From Bdellovibrionales bacterium Ga0074137 (GTDB lineage Bacteria; Bdellovibrionota; Bdellovibrionia; Bdellovibrionales; JAMPXM01), in assembly GCA_001464715.1 (NCBI GenBank), contig LNDT01000008.1:1-64000 (forward strand): a stretch of DNA of 64,000 nt, written 5' to 3'. Shown here in pieces: positions 1 through 7,767 of the stretch. The notes beneath the pieces were generated by a model. That model was given only the letters and a program-made list of their open reading frames with translations. It made no database searches and was not told the origin of the DNA. The stretch's first letter is position 1. Every line of letters starts with the position of its first letter. Both the position numbers and the translations under genes were made by a program.

Positions 1-904
1 CGGGTCTATTTATCGGATCCAAAATTTCGAAGTTTTGAATCAAACCTTTCTGCTGAAGACTCCTCAAAAACACAGTGTGACTTGCGGCTTCCAAAGCGCA
101 GTTGAGCTGATCTCCGCCGGAAAACTCGCCTTTAATATTCGAAAAAAAGCCGCCAGCATCGTCATGTCTGAGCAGCGTTGCTTTCTCAAACAATTCGCTC
201 GCTTTTCGGATAGATCCAAGTTCTTTCAAGTCCTCGATAGTCAGTCGATTTTTGAGAACGAGTTCGGAGTCTAGAGATCCCAGGTGGTAAGACTTATCCC
301 GCGGACCAAAGAGAGCCTCAATTTTTTTCTGATCTTCAAAAGAAACAGAAACTTCCCTAGCGACAGCACCAAAAACGTATTTTACGCCGCCGAAAGTCTG
401 CACTTGGTAGCATTCACCCACCCGCTTTTCCACTTTCGCTCGCGAATAGGCCTCGGCTGCAGCCTCTCGTAAATCTACACAGCTCAAATACTTCACTCCG
501 TTCGCTGTTAAATGCAGGGAAAACTCTCTTAAAAGTTTAGCGAGATCAGGTCTGTTGAGTGAGCTTGAATACAACTTATTGGCACGGAGAGGTCGAACGA
601 TTTCTCTCGCAAGCTGATCAATTTTTTCGACCGAGATCGTTCCCGTCGTACTGCTTAAGATACCCAATCCGAAGCCTGATTCATTTCCGCAGAGAGCGAA
701 ATCAACCTCGAAATTTAACAAGTCTTTGCCAAGACACGGATCGGATTTCTTGAAAAACGAAGTCACGTGGTCTTTCGCGAGAGCACACGTAATTTTAGTT
801 ACAGACTCCAAAGCGACAGGTGCCTGCGACAAGTCTTTGCACAACTCGGCCGGCGCTTGCGCGACAGCCATACTTGTAAAGAGATGTATTAATGTCGCGA
901 TCAT
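1..904 (-). CDS. Exported protein of unknown function, 3' end outside window
   Basis: An uninterrupted minus-strand frame of 301 codons runs from ATG at 904 off the left edge, so the C-terminus is missing. An in-frame TAG lies directly upstream of the ATG, which fixes it as the first possible start. The N-terminus (MIATLIHLFTSMAVAQA) looks like a short signal peptide cleaved before PAELC. The remainder is soluble, helical and contains several cysteines, so a periplasmic or outer location is likely. I recognise no family. Open frames on the opposite strand here are shadows of this gene. It is divergent from the exported-protein gene at 1078, with a 173-bp shared upstream region. Confidence 0.75.
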   Translation of the reverse strand, partial: MIATLIHLFTSMAVAQAPAELCKDLSQAPVALESVTKITCALAKDHVTSFFKKSDPCLGKDLLNFEVDFALCGNESGFGLGILSSTTGTISVEKIDQLAREIVRPLRANKLYSSSLNRPDLAKLLREFSLHLTANGVKYLSCVDLREAAAEAYSRAKVEKRVGECYQVQTFGGVKYVFGAVAREVSVSFEDQKKIEALFGPRDKSYHLGSLDSELVLKNRLTIEDLKELGSIRKASELFEKATLLRHDDAGGFFSNIKGEFSGGDQLNCALEAASHTVFLRSLQQKGLIQNFEILDPINRP

Positions 905-1077
905 CTATCTTTGATCGGACTATTTCCGCTTTTAATCGAGCCAGACCAAGGTCGAAAACTATTGTCGTAAAATCTCACTTCCGGCACCGGAAGTTTTCGA
1001 GGCTCGAAGCGAAATGCCCCGTTTAGGGCCCGTATTGATTACCCAGCAGGGTCCACGATTTGCTCTGAAGAGACGAC

Positions 1078-1587
1078 ATGAAAATCAAATCAAATGTGGC
1101 ATTTTACAGGGCGATATTGTGCCGATCTGTGGCACTTCCCGCACTCTTTTTTGCAATCCTGACAACAACGACTGCGAAGGCCGACAATGAGATTGCGCCT
1201 CTGTCTAACCTCCCGGACACGATGAATTGCGACGCTCGGAAGTACTACCCAATGGGCGACATTGAAGACGCCTTCGGACCAGTGACGTTAGAAGTTTACG
1301 ATCGCACCCTACCGTCGCTTCGGGTCGAATTAAAAGCGGCAGACGGTCGTACTCTTTTTGTCATGGGGAATGGCCATGTTGGGCGCGCTCGCCAAAACCG
1401 ACCGGATCAGTGCGGCTTCCTGACGATCCAAAACACCACAACTCTCTATACCTGCGGGATTTACGATGGTCCTCGACAACCGACTTTTCTTGATTGGCGT
1501 CGCGACGGCCAGAACACTTCCGTCCGCCCAGACCGAGTTTGCTCAGGAGCACACTGCTACAACTTGAAGAACTGCAAAACACAGTAG
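1078..1587 (+). CDS. Small exported protein, unknown function
   Basis: 169 codons. The ATG at 1078 follows a GAAGAG motif at a reasonable distance. An N-terminal basic and hydrophobic segment ends around TTTTAKA, a convincing signal peptide. The mature part of about 130 residues has six or more cysteines (MNCDARK, DQCGF, YTCGIY, RVCSGAHCYN, NCKTQ), suggesting disulfides in the periplasm or outside the cell. No family recognised. The next gene is convergent from the other strand, 38 bp away. Confidence 0.7.
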   Translation: MKIKSNVAFYRAILCRSVALPALFFAILTTTTAKADNEIAPLSNLPDTMNCDARKYYPMGDIEDAFGPVTLEVYDRTLPSLRVELKAADGRTLFVMGNGHVGRARQNRPDQCGFLTIQNTTTLYTCGIYDGPRQPTFLDWRRDGQNTSVRPDRVCSGAHCYNLKNCKTQ

Positions 1588-1625
1588 CCAAAAAGCCCCA
1601 TTGCTAGCGCAGGAAGTGCGAATGG

Positions 1626-2270
1626 CTAAATTTTCGGTTCCTCTGAAGTGGGCCGAGCTTTTGGCGAGCGGAGTTTGAATTCCATCTTCGGGAATGTAAT
1701 GCCGGCGCCGAAGCCGAGCTTGATAGCGACGTGGAACAGATCGTGGTGGCGACTTTGTGCTGGCATCCACGCTCCTTCGAGTCCGAAGAATGATTCGAAG
1801 ACGACGCCGAGGCCTCGACCATAAACGCCACCGTTCAATTCAGCCACGGTCACTCCTTTCGGAATGAAAGTGAACATCCATTTGTAAGCGACTTCCATCT
1901 TTAGTCCGCCATTGTGGAAGTCGACCAAGAATAGTTCGGGAATGTCGACAAGCTCGCCAGTGGCTGGATCCTTTAACGTCGCATCGAAGGCCCACGTGTC
2001 GCGGTCGACAAAAAACGCTCCGTTCATCCCTCGGGAATAGAGATAACCTTGAATTGGGATTTTCTGTTCGGGTGTCACTTGAAACTGCGTTTCAAGTGTT
2101 GCGATCAACGCGTTCACCTGTGCATCGGTTAGATTTGTGCTTCGCCGAATCGATACACGAAGTTCTTCAGCAGAAATGCCCGTGTCGCTATCGAAACTAA
2201 GAGCCGCCGCCAAAGAAGAAAACCCGACGGCACATACAAAACAAGCCAGTAGCATTATCAATTTTTTCAC
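1626..2270 (-). CDS. Exported protein, unknown function
   Basis: The frame is open further upstream, but a GTG at 2270 is preceded by CAGGGAG at good spacing and starts a textbook signal peptide (VKKLIMLLACFVCAVGF...ALS), so I chose it; the product is 214 aa. The mature region begins with a helical segment (EELRVSIRRSTNLTDAQVNALIATL) and continues with Gly- and aromatic-rich strands such as GGVYGRGLGVVFESFFG and IKLGFGAGITFPKMEF. These could be beta strands of a small outer-membrane or ligand-binding protein, which is inference. I recognise no family. It stands alone on the minus strand between plus-strand genes. Confidence 0.65.
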   Translation of the reverse strand: MKKLIMLLACFVCAVGFSSLAAALSFDSDTGISAEELRVSIRRSTNLTDAQVNALIATLETQFQVTPEQKIPIQGYLYSRGMNGAFFVDRDTWAFDATLKDPATGELVDIPELFLVDFHNGGLKMEVAYKWMFTFIPKGVTVAELNGGVYGRGLGVVFESFFGLEGAWMPAQSRHHDLFHVAIKLGFGAGITFPKMEFKLRSPKARPTSEEPKI

Positions 2271-2425
2271 AGCGCTCCCTGGGTCAGAGGGTATCAGACG
2301 CATTCAGTGGCTAGCAAGGTTCGCGGGCGGAAGAAACTATTACAGCCTACGGATCAAAAGCGAAGAAGTAGGACACGGTTCTGATAAGTCTCACTCATCA
2401 AACTGTGCGGATTGAAAGGTCTCTT

Positions 2426-2773
2426 ATGACAAAATTTCTGATTTTATTTTCTTCGATCCTATTTTCTTCGGACCTGGCGTCGGCGGCGATCAACTACCGA
2501 TGTCGACTTGAATCGTCGAACCCCAACGAAACTGCGATCTACACGGACTTGGTGTTCAAGGATCCGACGAACAACTCGGTGCTGAATCTTGGATCACTTT
2601 CCAAATTTGGATACTCCATCACCGCAATGACCGAACCACTGACTGACACAACAGCCTCGGTCCTTTTCCAAATTGAGGAACCCAACGGAGCACGCACGGT
2701 TCTTCACACAACGACTGCGTCATCGTTCACTTATGGACGCGCGCCCATCCGCCTCGAGTGCTCTTCACGTTAG
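2426..2773 (+). CDS. Small exported protein, unknown function
   Basis: ATG at 2426 follows GAAAGG with 7-8 nt spacing and starts a signal peptide (MTKFLILFSSILFSSDLASA). The mature protein of about 95 aa has only two cysteines (YRCRLES near the N-terminus and RLECSSR at the end) that could form a disulfide joining the termini. It looks beta-rich. No family recognised. Its last codons overlap the start region of the aspartyl protease-like gene by up to 16 bp, so the two are probably co-transcribed and coupled. Confidence 0.65.
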   Translation: MTKFLILFSSILFSSDLASAAINYRCRLESSNPNETAIYTDLVFKDPTNNSVLNLGSLSKFGYSITAMTEPLTDTTASVLFQIEEPNGARTVLHTTTASSFTYGRAPIRLECSSR

Positions 2774-3594
2774 GCGAAACGCCGGTGGTTGCTTCGGACA
2801 AAATCAAACTCGTCATTAAATACGACGATGAATCTCGGCAGACGGCTGAGGTTTATGTCGAAGGAAAAATTCAAGATGAGGCCTGTCGGTTTCTTCTGGA
2901 TACGGGCTGTGCAAAAACGACTTTAACTTGGAATCACCTTACTCAGAATTTTCTATCCATTGGAAAACAAGAGTCCTCCGGGACTTTTGGTAAAGCTGAG
3001 TTTGACTTGGTTAAACTCAAATCTATTTCCGCGGGGCCGCTGTCGCGAACCGATTGGGCAGTCCGACGTGCACCCGAAGGCGGAACCGATCGACATCTTT
3101 TGGGAATGGATGTCATGATGGATCACTGCCTCTCGTTCGCGTTCGACGATGCTTTGGTCAATATTGTTTCCGAGGCCGACGCTCGTCGGAGCTTGGCCGA
3201 TCAAGACCTGATCATGGATCGAGGACTTATTCCCTGTATCGCAGTTCGAGCCGGCGGTGTTGATTCGTCGGCAATCTGGGATTCCGGAGCCGGAATTACC
3301 TTGGTCGATACGAATTTTGTGACTGAACATCCTGAGTTGTTCGTTTCTTTGGGAAGCGAAATGGGAACCGACTCGACAAATAGAAAACAAGAAACACCTA
3401 TCTATATGATGAGTGGGCTCGCGGTTGCCGGCCACGAGTTCAACCCTGTTAAAGTAGCAGCTGTGCCGCTAACCAATCCAAGCAATCCGACAAAATCGGC
3501 CATGAACTTCGTCCTTGGGTTCAGTGCACTCAGGCAAGCTCACTGGCTCTTCGATTTTCCGAATCGAAAATGGTCATTTGAAATGCTTCGCTGA
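2758..3594 (+). CDS. Retropepsin-like aspartyl protease homologue, two lobes
   Basis: 278 aa from a GTG at 2758 that overlaps the previous gene; a GTG near 2785 is an alternative. Residues 45-55 carry FLLDTGCAKTTL, the D-T/S-G active-site loop of clan AA aspartyl proteases. About 60 residues later comes LLGMDVMMDHCLSFAFD, which resembles the 'hydrophobic-G-M-D' motif of gag-type bacterial aspartyl proteases. A second lobe has IWDSGAGITLVD around residue 175 and LGFSALRQAHWLFDF near the end. Two D-[TS]-G loops in one chain suggest an intramolecular dimer, pepsin-like in layout but built from retropepsin-type units. No signal peptide is seen from this start, odd beside secreted neighbours. Activity is inferred from motifs only. 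Confidence 0.7.
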   Translation: MLFTLGETPVVASDKIKLVIKYDDESRQTAEVYVEGKIQDEACRFLLDTGCAKTTLTWNHLTQNFLSIGKQESSGTFGKAEFDLVKLKSISAGPLSRTDWAVRRAPEGGTDRHLLGMDVMMDHCLSFAFDDALVNIVSEADARRSLADQDLIMDRGLIPCIAVRAGGVDSSAIWDSGAGITLVDTNFVTEHPELFVSLGSEMGTDSTNRKQETPIYMMSGLAVAGHEFNPVKVAAVPLTNPSNPTKSAMNFVLGFSALRQAHWLFDFPNRKWSFEMLR

Positions 3595-3667
3595 TCGCGC
3601 GGGGCAACACCACTGCGGAAGTGCGAATTGGCACCTCCATTCCACTCTCACTCATCACGAAAACTTT

Positions 3668-3738
3668 GGTCTCACATGAATGCGCAGACGGTCATTGGCC
3701 GAAATCACGCTCAACGATGTGATTTCGGTGTCACATGA
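3668..3738. promoter_or_regulatory. Inverted repeat flanked by direct repeats, candidate operator
   Basis: In the 208-bp gap before the DUF4360 pair there is a perfect 10-bp inverted repeat, CCGAAATCAC (3699-3708) and GTGATTTCGG (3719-3728), with a 10-nt centre. It is flanked by near-identical 12-mers GGTCTCACATGA (3668) and GGTGTCACATGA (3727). The right side also reads TGTGA-N8-TCACA, Crp-like half-sites but with two bases too many between them. It looks like a regulator-binding region or a hairpin in the leader; which one cannot be decided here. Confidence 0.4.
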
Positions 3739-3826
3739 TCACCGAATCACGTGGCGCGGCGGTTGCTCTACCTATCTCCCGTCACCACCTCGATAAAGAG
3801 GATTGGTGAAACACCGGGGGCCACGA

Positions 3827-4507
3827 ATGAAAGAAAATAGAAATCAGATGTCGCTATCACCAACGCGATCAGCATGGCGTCCAATGTCGCGATCGATAAA
3901 AGGACTCACGACGGCGCTACTTGGACTTGTTGCCGCTCTTGCCGCATCGGCCGCATCCACTTCAGCGCAAGCGCAAGGCGCAATTCAATTGGGTTTTCCT
4001 GGCTACGGAGGCACTGGTTGTCCTGCAAATTCGGCCAGCGTTTCGCTCTCACCAGATCAGTCTGCCCTCTCGATTTTATTTGATCAATATGTTGTCGAAG
4101 CCGGCAACGGTCGAACGATCGACAGAAAATCATGTAACATCGCAATTCCCGTAACCGTTCCCAATGGATATTCGATATCCGTTTTCCAAGTGGATTATCG
4201 AGGCTTCAACTCACTTCCGATGGGTGCTCGAGCAACGTTCAACGTCGAGTACTTCTTCGCTGGAAGTCGCGGAGTTCGGCAAACGAAAACATTCTTTGGA
4301 CCAAAATCTGATCTCTATGAGCTGACAGACAATCTTGTCGCAACAGCAACGGTCTGGAGTGCATGTGGTGCGGATACGAATCTTCGAGTGAATACGTCGA
4401 TGATGGTTCAAACAAACCGTCGCCAAGAGCAGGCTCTGTCGACAGTCGATTCGGCGGACGTGACCGCTGGCCTTGTCTATCACATTGCATGGAGACGCTG
4501 CCGCTAG
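3827..4507 (+). CDS. Exported DUF4360-family protein, copy 1
   Basis: The start is uncertain: ATG 3827 (after CCGGGGG) is used, but GTG 3806 after AAGAGG and ATG 3883 are also possible. The signal peptide is clear (GLTTALLGLVAALAASA, then AQAQ). The mature part matches the DUF4360 pattern: GYGGTGCPANSASVSLS, then LSILFDQYVVEAG, RKSCNIAIPV, VDYRGFNSLP and a C-terminal AWRRC. The family is small, secreted and of unknown function. Paired cysteines suggest disulfides. The paralogue at 4542 follows 34 bp downstream with the same motifs in the same order, so this is a tandem duplication. Confidence 0.75.
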   Translation: MKENRNQMSLSPTRSAWRPMSRSIKGLTTALLGLVAALAASAASTSAQAQGAIQLGFPGYGGTGCPANSASVSLSPDQSALSILFDQYVVEAGNGRTIDRKSCNIAIPVTVPNGYSISVFQVDYRGFNSLPMGARATFNVEYFFAGSRGVRQTKTFFGPKSDLYELTDNLVATATVWSACGADTNLRVNTSMMVQTNRRQEQALSTVDSADVTAGLVYHIAWRRCR

Positions 4508-4541
4508 AGTTAAAACATTTTTCGTAAGGAGGGCTTTCAGC

Positions 4542-5474
4542 GTGAACGAAGAAACTAAACGCGAAAAGCCCTCCTCTTCTTTTAAGTCATTCGCAAAACC
4601 GAAATCGCGCAAGCCGGAGGATCCCGTGTTTTTTCCACTCACCACCGTAGCTCTGACCTTTCTTGCGACGACTCTTTTTGGAAACTCACTTCTTGGAAGT
4701 GTTGCTCACGCCCAAGACGACTCTGGACAATTTGAAATTGGAAACGCTGGCCAGGCGCCAAACCAGGACTCCGACCCTGTTCCTGGTCTCACCATGCAAA
4801 CACCGTCTTACTCAGGAACCGGCTGTCCGCAAGGAACCGCATCGGCCACTTTAGCGAATGACGGAAAAACTCTGTCTGTTCTTTTTGATTCGTACATTGT
4901 TGAAGCAGGAAATCATCTCGGGCAAACTCGCGACGCCAAAAATTGCCAAATCAATATTCCATTCACGGTGCCACCCGGATTTGCGGTTCAAGTCGTAAAA
5001 ATGGACTACCGAGGATTCACCGCCCTCCCTCAAGGGGGACGATCAACTTTCGGTGCTGGATTCAGAATTCTAGAAATCAACGGTCGCGCGACCAATACGC
5101 GACGAGTTCTTCGCGCCAACGTTATGTTGGGACCAAAAAATGAAGAGTTCATGCTGTCGAGTGTTCTTAGAGGAGCGCAAACTTCGCCGTGCGGGCAAAA
5201 CTTTATTCTCGCCGCAGAGTCGACATTGAATGTTCAATCTAACCGCGGCGGCGAGCAGGCACTTTCCACAGTGGACTCACTCGATGCCGTGCAAACTCCG
5301 GTCATCTATTCGCTTCGTTGGAAAAAATGCGGAGGTCGATCGGGAGGCCCCAGCCAAGGTGGCGGTGTTGGACCCGATCGCGGAGTGATTGTTCGGCCTG
5401 TTCCACCTGGGCGTCCCGTGCGACCGATGCCACCAGGCCGTCCCGTAAGACCTCTTCCGCCGCGCTTTAGGTAG
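4542..5474 (+). CDS. Exported DUF4360-family protein, copy 2, with Pro/Gly tail
   Basis: A perfect AAGGAGG at 4526-4532 sits 9 nt before GTG 4542, so that start is preferred over longer frames. A long basic n-region precedes a hydrophobic stretch (LTTVALTFLATTLFGNSLLG) and AHAQ. The DUF4360 core repeats the motifs of copy 1 (YSGTGCPQGTASATL, LSVLFDSYIVEAG, KNCQINIPFTV, MDYRGFTALP, SLRWKKC). Unlike copy 1, it ends in a roughly 45-residue Gly/Pro/Arg tail with repeated PPGRPVRP units, possibly a surface or wall-binding extension. The last 8 bp overlap the convergent hemH gene. Confidence 0.75.
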   Translation: MNEETKREKPSSSFKSFAKPKSRKPEDPVFFPLTTVALTFLATTLFGNSLLGSVAHAQDDSGQFEIGNAGQAPNQDSDPVPGLTMQTPSYSGTGCPQGTASATLANDGKTLSVLFDSYIVEAGNHLGQTRDAKNCQINIPFTVPPGFAVQVVKMDYRGFTALPQGGRSTFGAGFRILEINGRATNTRRVLRANVMLGPKNEEFMLSSVLRGAQTSPCGQNFILAAESTLNVQSNRGGEQALSTVDSLDAVQTPVIYSLRWKKCGGRSGGPSQGGGVGPDRGVIVRPVPPGRPVRPMPPGRPVRPLPPRFR

Positions 5475-6528
5475 TCGAATTTTTCGCAAGGTTCGCAACC
5501 GCCTTCACCCAGGTGGGCCGAGAGTTCAGGCACTCGATGCGTTCGAAATTTTCACCGCCGGCCTCAAGAAAAATTTCTTTGGCCCGGTCGCCAATCTCTT
5601 CGATTGTTTCCAAACAATCGGCGACAAAACTTGGCGTTACGACGGTCAGTGACTTTACTCCGCGCTTTGCAAGATCAGGAATCACTTCATCCGTGTAAGG
5701 CCGAATCCACGGGGTTCGACCAAGACGCGACTGGAAACCCAAAGACCACTCGCTGTCTTTAAGACTAAGTTCCTTTACGATAAGCAAAGTCGAGTGAAGC
5801 GCTTGAGATCGATAGCATGTCTCGGTGGCGGGACATTTTGTTTCGATCGCCTTCAAACAGCAGTCGTACTTTCTAACTTTACTCTCGGCCTGTGTTGCTG
5901 ATCCACCATCCAAGCAGTACGTGCCTGAAGGATCTGACTTCTTAAGGTGTCTTTCTGGTAGACCGTGATAACTGAACAGCACATGAGATCCCGGCGTACG
6001 GCTTTTTAAAAGTTCGACCCAAGCGGCTATATGCCCAGCATCGTCTTGAAATGAACGAATGATTTTAACCTTGGGAGTCCAACCCAGAACTTTGAGCTCT
6101 TCCCTCACCTTTTCGATCGACGAACGGCTCGAACTTTCGGCGTACTGAGGATATAGCGGCAAGACCACGAGATCGGTCACGCCGCTGTCTTTTAGCTTCT
6201 TCAAACCAGAGACGATATTTGGATTTCCATAGCGCATCCCCGGTTGAACGGACCAAAACAGACCAAGTTCCCGCCTTACTTCGTCAGTTAGGTTTAAAAG
6301 GTGCCGTAATAGCGGAGAGCCTTCTTTAGTCCACACCGTTTTATAAGCGTCGCTTGATTTGTATTTTCTTAGCGGCACGATCAGGACTTTCACCAAAATC
6401 CAACGAAGTGGTTTGGGAATATCGATCACGAAAGGATCCATTAAAAATTCATTCAAATACGAACCTACATCTTTAGGCTCAGGACTGTCGGGCGTGCCGA
6501 GATTTAAAAGCAAAAGACCTTGTTTCAT
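5467..6528 (-). CDS. hemH: Ferrochelatase
   Basis: 353 aa, normal ferrochelatase length. It inserts ferrous iron into protoporphyrin IX, the last step of haem synthesis. The N-terminus GLLLLNLGTPDSPEPKDVGSYLNEFL is typical, with the usual segments LVVLPLYPQYAESSS, the catalytic-histidine motif LFSYHGLPERHLKKSDP and PSFVADCLETIEEI. A cysteine-containing segment (CCLKAIETKCPATETCY) lies mid-chain. The ATG overlaps the hemY stop by 4 bp (ATGA), so it is translationally coupled as the last gene of the haem operon. Confidence 0.95.
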   Translation of the reverse strand: MKQGLLLLNLGTPDSPEPKDVGSYLNEFLMDPFVIDIPKPLRWILVKVLIVPLRKYKSSDAYKTVWTKEGSPLLRHLLNLTDEVRRELGLFWSVQPGMRYGNPNIVSGLKKLKDSGVTDLVVLPLYPQYAESSSRSSIEKVREELKVLGWTPKVKIIRSFQDDAGHIAAWVELLKSRTPGSHVLFSYHGLPERHLKKSDPSGTYCLDGGSATQAESKVRKYDCCLKAIETKCPATETCYRSQALHSTLLIVKELSLKDSEWSLGFQSRLGRTPWIRPYTDEVIPDLAKRGVKSLTVVTPSFVADCLETIEEIGDRAKEIFLEAGGENFERIECLNSRPTWVKAVANLAKNSTT

Positions 6529-7766
6529 CTCAATACCCTCGATTTCAGAAGTCTTGTGCTCTCAAGAATTGAAGCAAGGCCCAAGTCTCCAAAGTAATTT
6601 CCAAACAAAATAACACCATCCTGATCCGACTTTAATATCGGGATCAGGCGTTCAAGATCCGTTGAATAGTGTGGAATCGCGCGCGGCCACCTTGTCACAA
6701 CGGATTTAAGAAGGTTCTCTTCAGAATTCGAATCAATCCACCGTCTACGTTTTTCAAGAACACGGGAAACCAGTTCCGAGTCGCTTTGCGCAAGAATTTC
6801 TTCGCCGTGGGTGACGCCGCCTAGGATCCAAGTCTCCGAGTGAACTCCGGGCGCGGACCGGTGCTCGAAAATTTCGGAATTTTGAAGACAGCCGAGGATT
6901 CCATCGGACTCCCCAAGACTTGTTGACTGCGAGAACAGAGTTCCAAAGCCAAGGCGTGCTGGCGACTTTTTGAAAAACAAAGTCAACGAAACCAGCGGGA
7001 CGGATTCTACCTGTGCCAGGGCGTCGACTCTCGGATCGCCGGGCCGCGCGGCACTTAATAACTCAAACGCATTCCACGCCGACGTTGCGATAACGACGAC
7101 CGAATTTTCTTCTCTCTTAAGAAAATCTGCGCCTGATCCAGAATTAAAAACAAATTTTACGCCACGAGCGTTAAGACAATCACGGAGGGATTTTAAAATC
7201 GCCTCAAGGCCTTTGTTCGCAGAAACTGTTCCCTTAATTCGGCCAGGGCGATTTCTAAGTCTTCTCGAATCATAAAAGCGGCCCAATAAAAGATTAGCCG
7301 AAAGATCGCTGGCTTGGGCCGCGTAAATTCCAAGAGTTGCAACCGCCAAAATTTTTTCCGTTATCGCGTCACCCAAAGCGCGGCTCCCCCAAGACTGCAG
7401 CGTTTCAAAGGGACGTGGGGCTTTCTTTTTCACCCGAAAGAGTCGCGGTATAACTGCGAGTGTTTCAAAAAAAGAAAGCGGAAAACGAGTCACTTCGGAA
7501 TCGACCGCAATGTAGCGGCGCCGCGCCGATTTTTTCGTTTCTTGAATTTGAACGCCGCAGTCGAGGAAAAGTTCTTCAACCAATTCAGACGACAAAAGTC
7601 CATTCGCAGCGGTTTCAACAAGGCCGAGACGATTTTCTATAGATTGGATCAGACCACCAGATCTCGAACTAGCTTCTACAACAGTGACGTCAAAACCATC
7701 GCGCTGGAGACTCCATGCACAGACGAGTCCTGAAAATCCCGCGCCGATGACAACAACCGAAGCCAT
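6525..7766 (-). CDS. hemY: FAD-dependent protoporphyrinogen oxidase
   Basis: The frame extends upstream to 7841, but the dinucleotide fold starts exactly at MASVVVIGAGFSGLVCAWSL, so ATG 7766 is used; it lies 1 nt after the hemN stop. This gives 413 aa. GAGFSGL near residue 8 and VVEASSRSGGLIQS around residue 35 are the FAD-binding fingerprints of the PPO/monoamine-oxidase family. The mid-region (LGIYAAQASDLSANLLLGRF) and the C-terminal ILFGNYFGDLGLASILES, which contacts FAD in this family, are present. It oxidises protoporphyrinogen IX to protoporphyrin IX. I use hemY; some annotators call such genes hemG. Confidence 0.9.
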   Translation of the reverse strand: MASVVVIGAGFSGLVCAWSLQRDGFDVTVVEASSRSGGLIQSIENRLGLVETAANGLLSSELVEELFLDCGVQIQETKKSARRRYIAVDSEVTRFPLSFFETLAVIPRLFRVKKKAPRPFETLQSWGSRALGDAITEKILAVATLGIYAAQASDLSANLLLGRFYDSRRLRNRPGRIKGTVSANKGLEAILKSLRDCLNARGVKFVFNSGSGADFLKREENSVVVIATSAWNAFELLSAARPGDPRVDALAQVESVPLVSLTLFFKKSPARLGFGTLFSQSTSLGESDGILGCLQNSEIFEHRSAPGVHSETWILGGVTHGEEILAQSDSELVSRVLEKRRRWIDSNSEENLLKSVVTRWPRAIPHYSTDLERLIPILKSDQDGVILFGNYFGDLGLASILESTRLLKSRVLR

Positions 7767-7767
7767 C

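Noticed and set aside
35-914. Four short plus-strand frames at the left edge
   Set aside because: They lie opposite a continuous 301-codon minus-strand frame with a signal peptide; no ribosome-binding sites or family features.
3719-3738. TGTGA-N8-TCACA as a Crp site
   Set aside because: Spacer is 8 rather than 6 bp, so only a general regulatory region is proposed.
5274-5533. Arg/Pro-rich minus-strand frames opposite the DUF4360 copy 2 tail
   Set aside because: Shadow of the GC-rich PPGRPVRP-coding tail.
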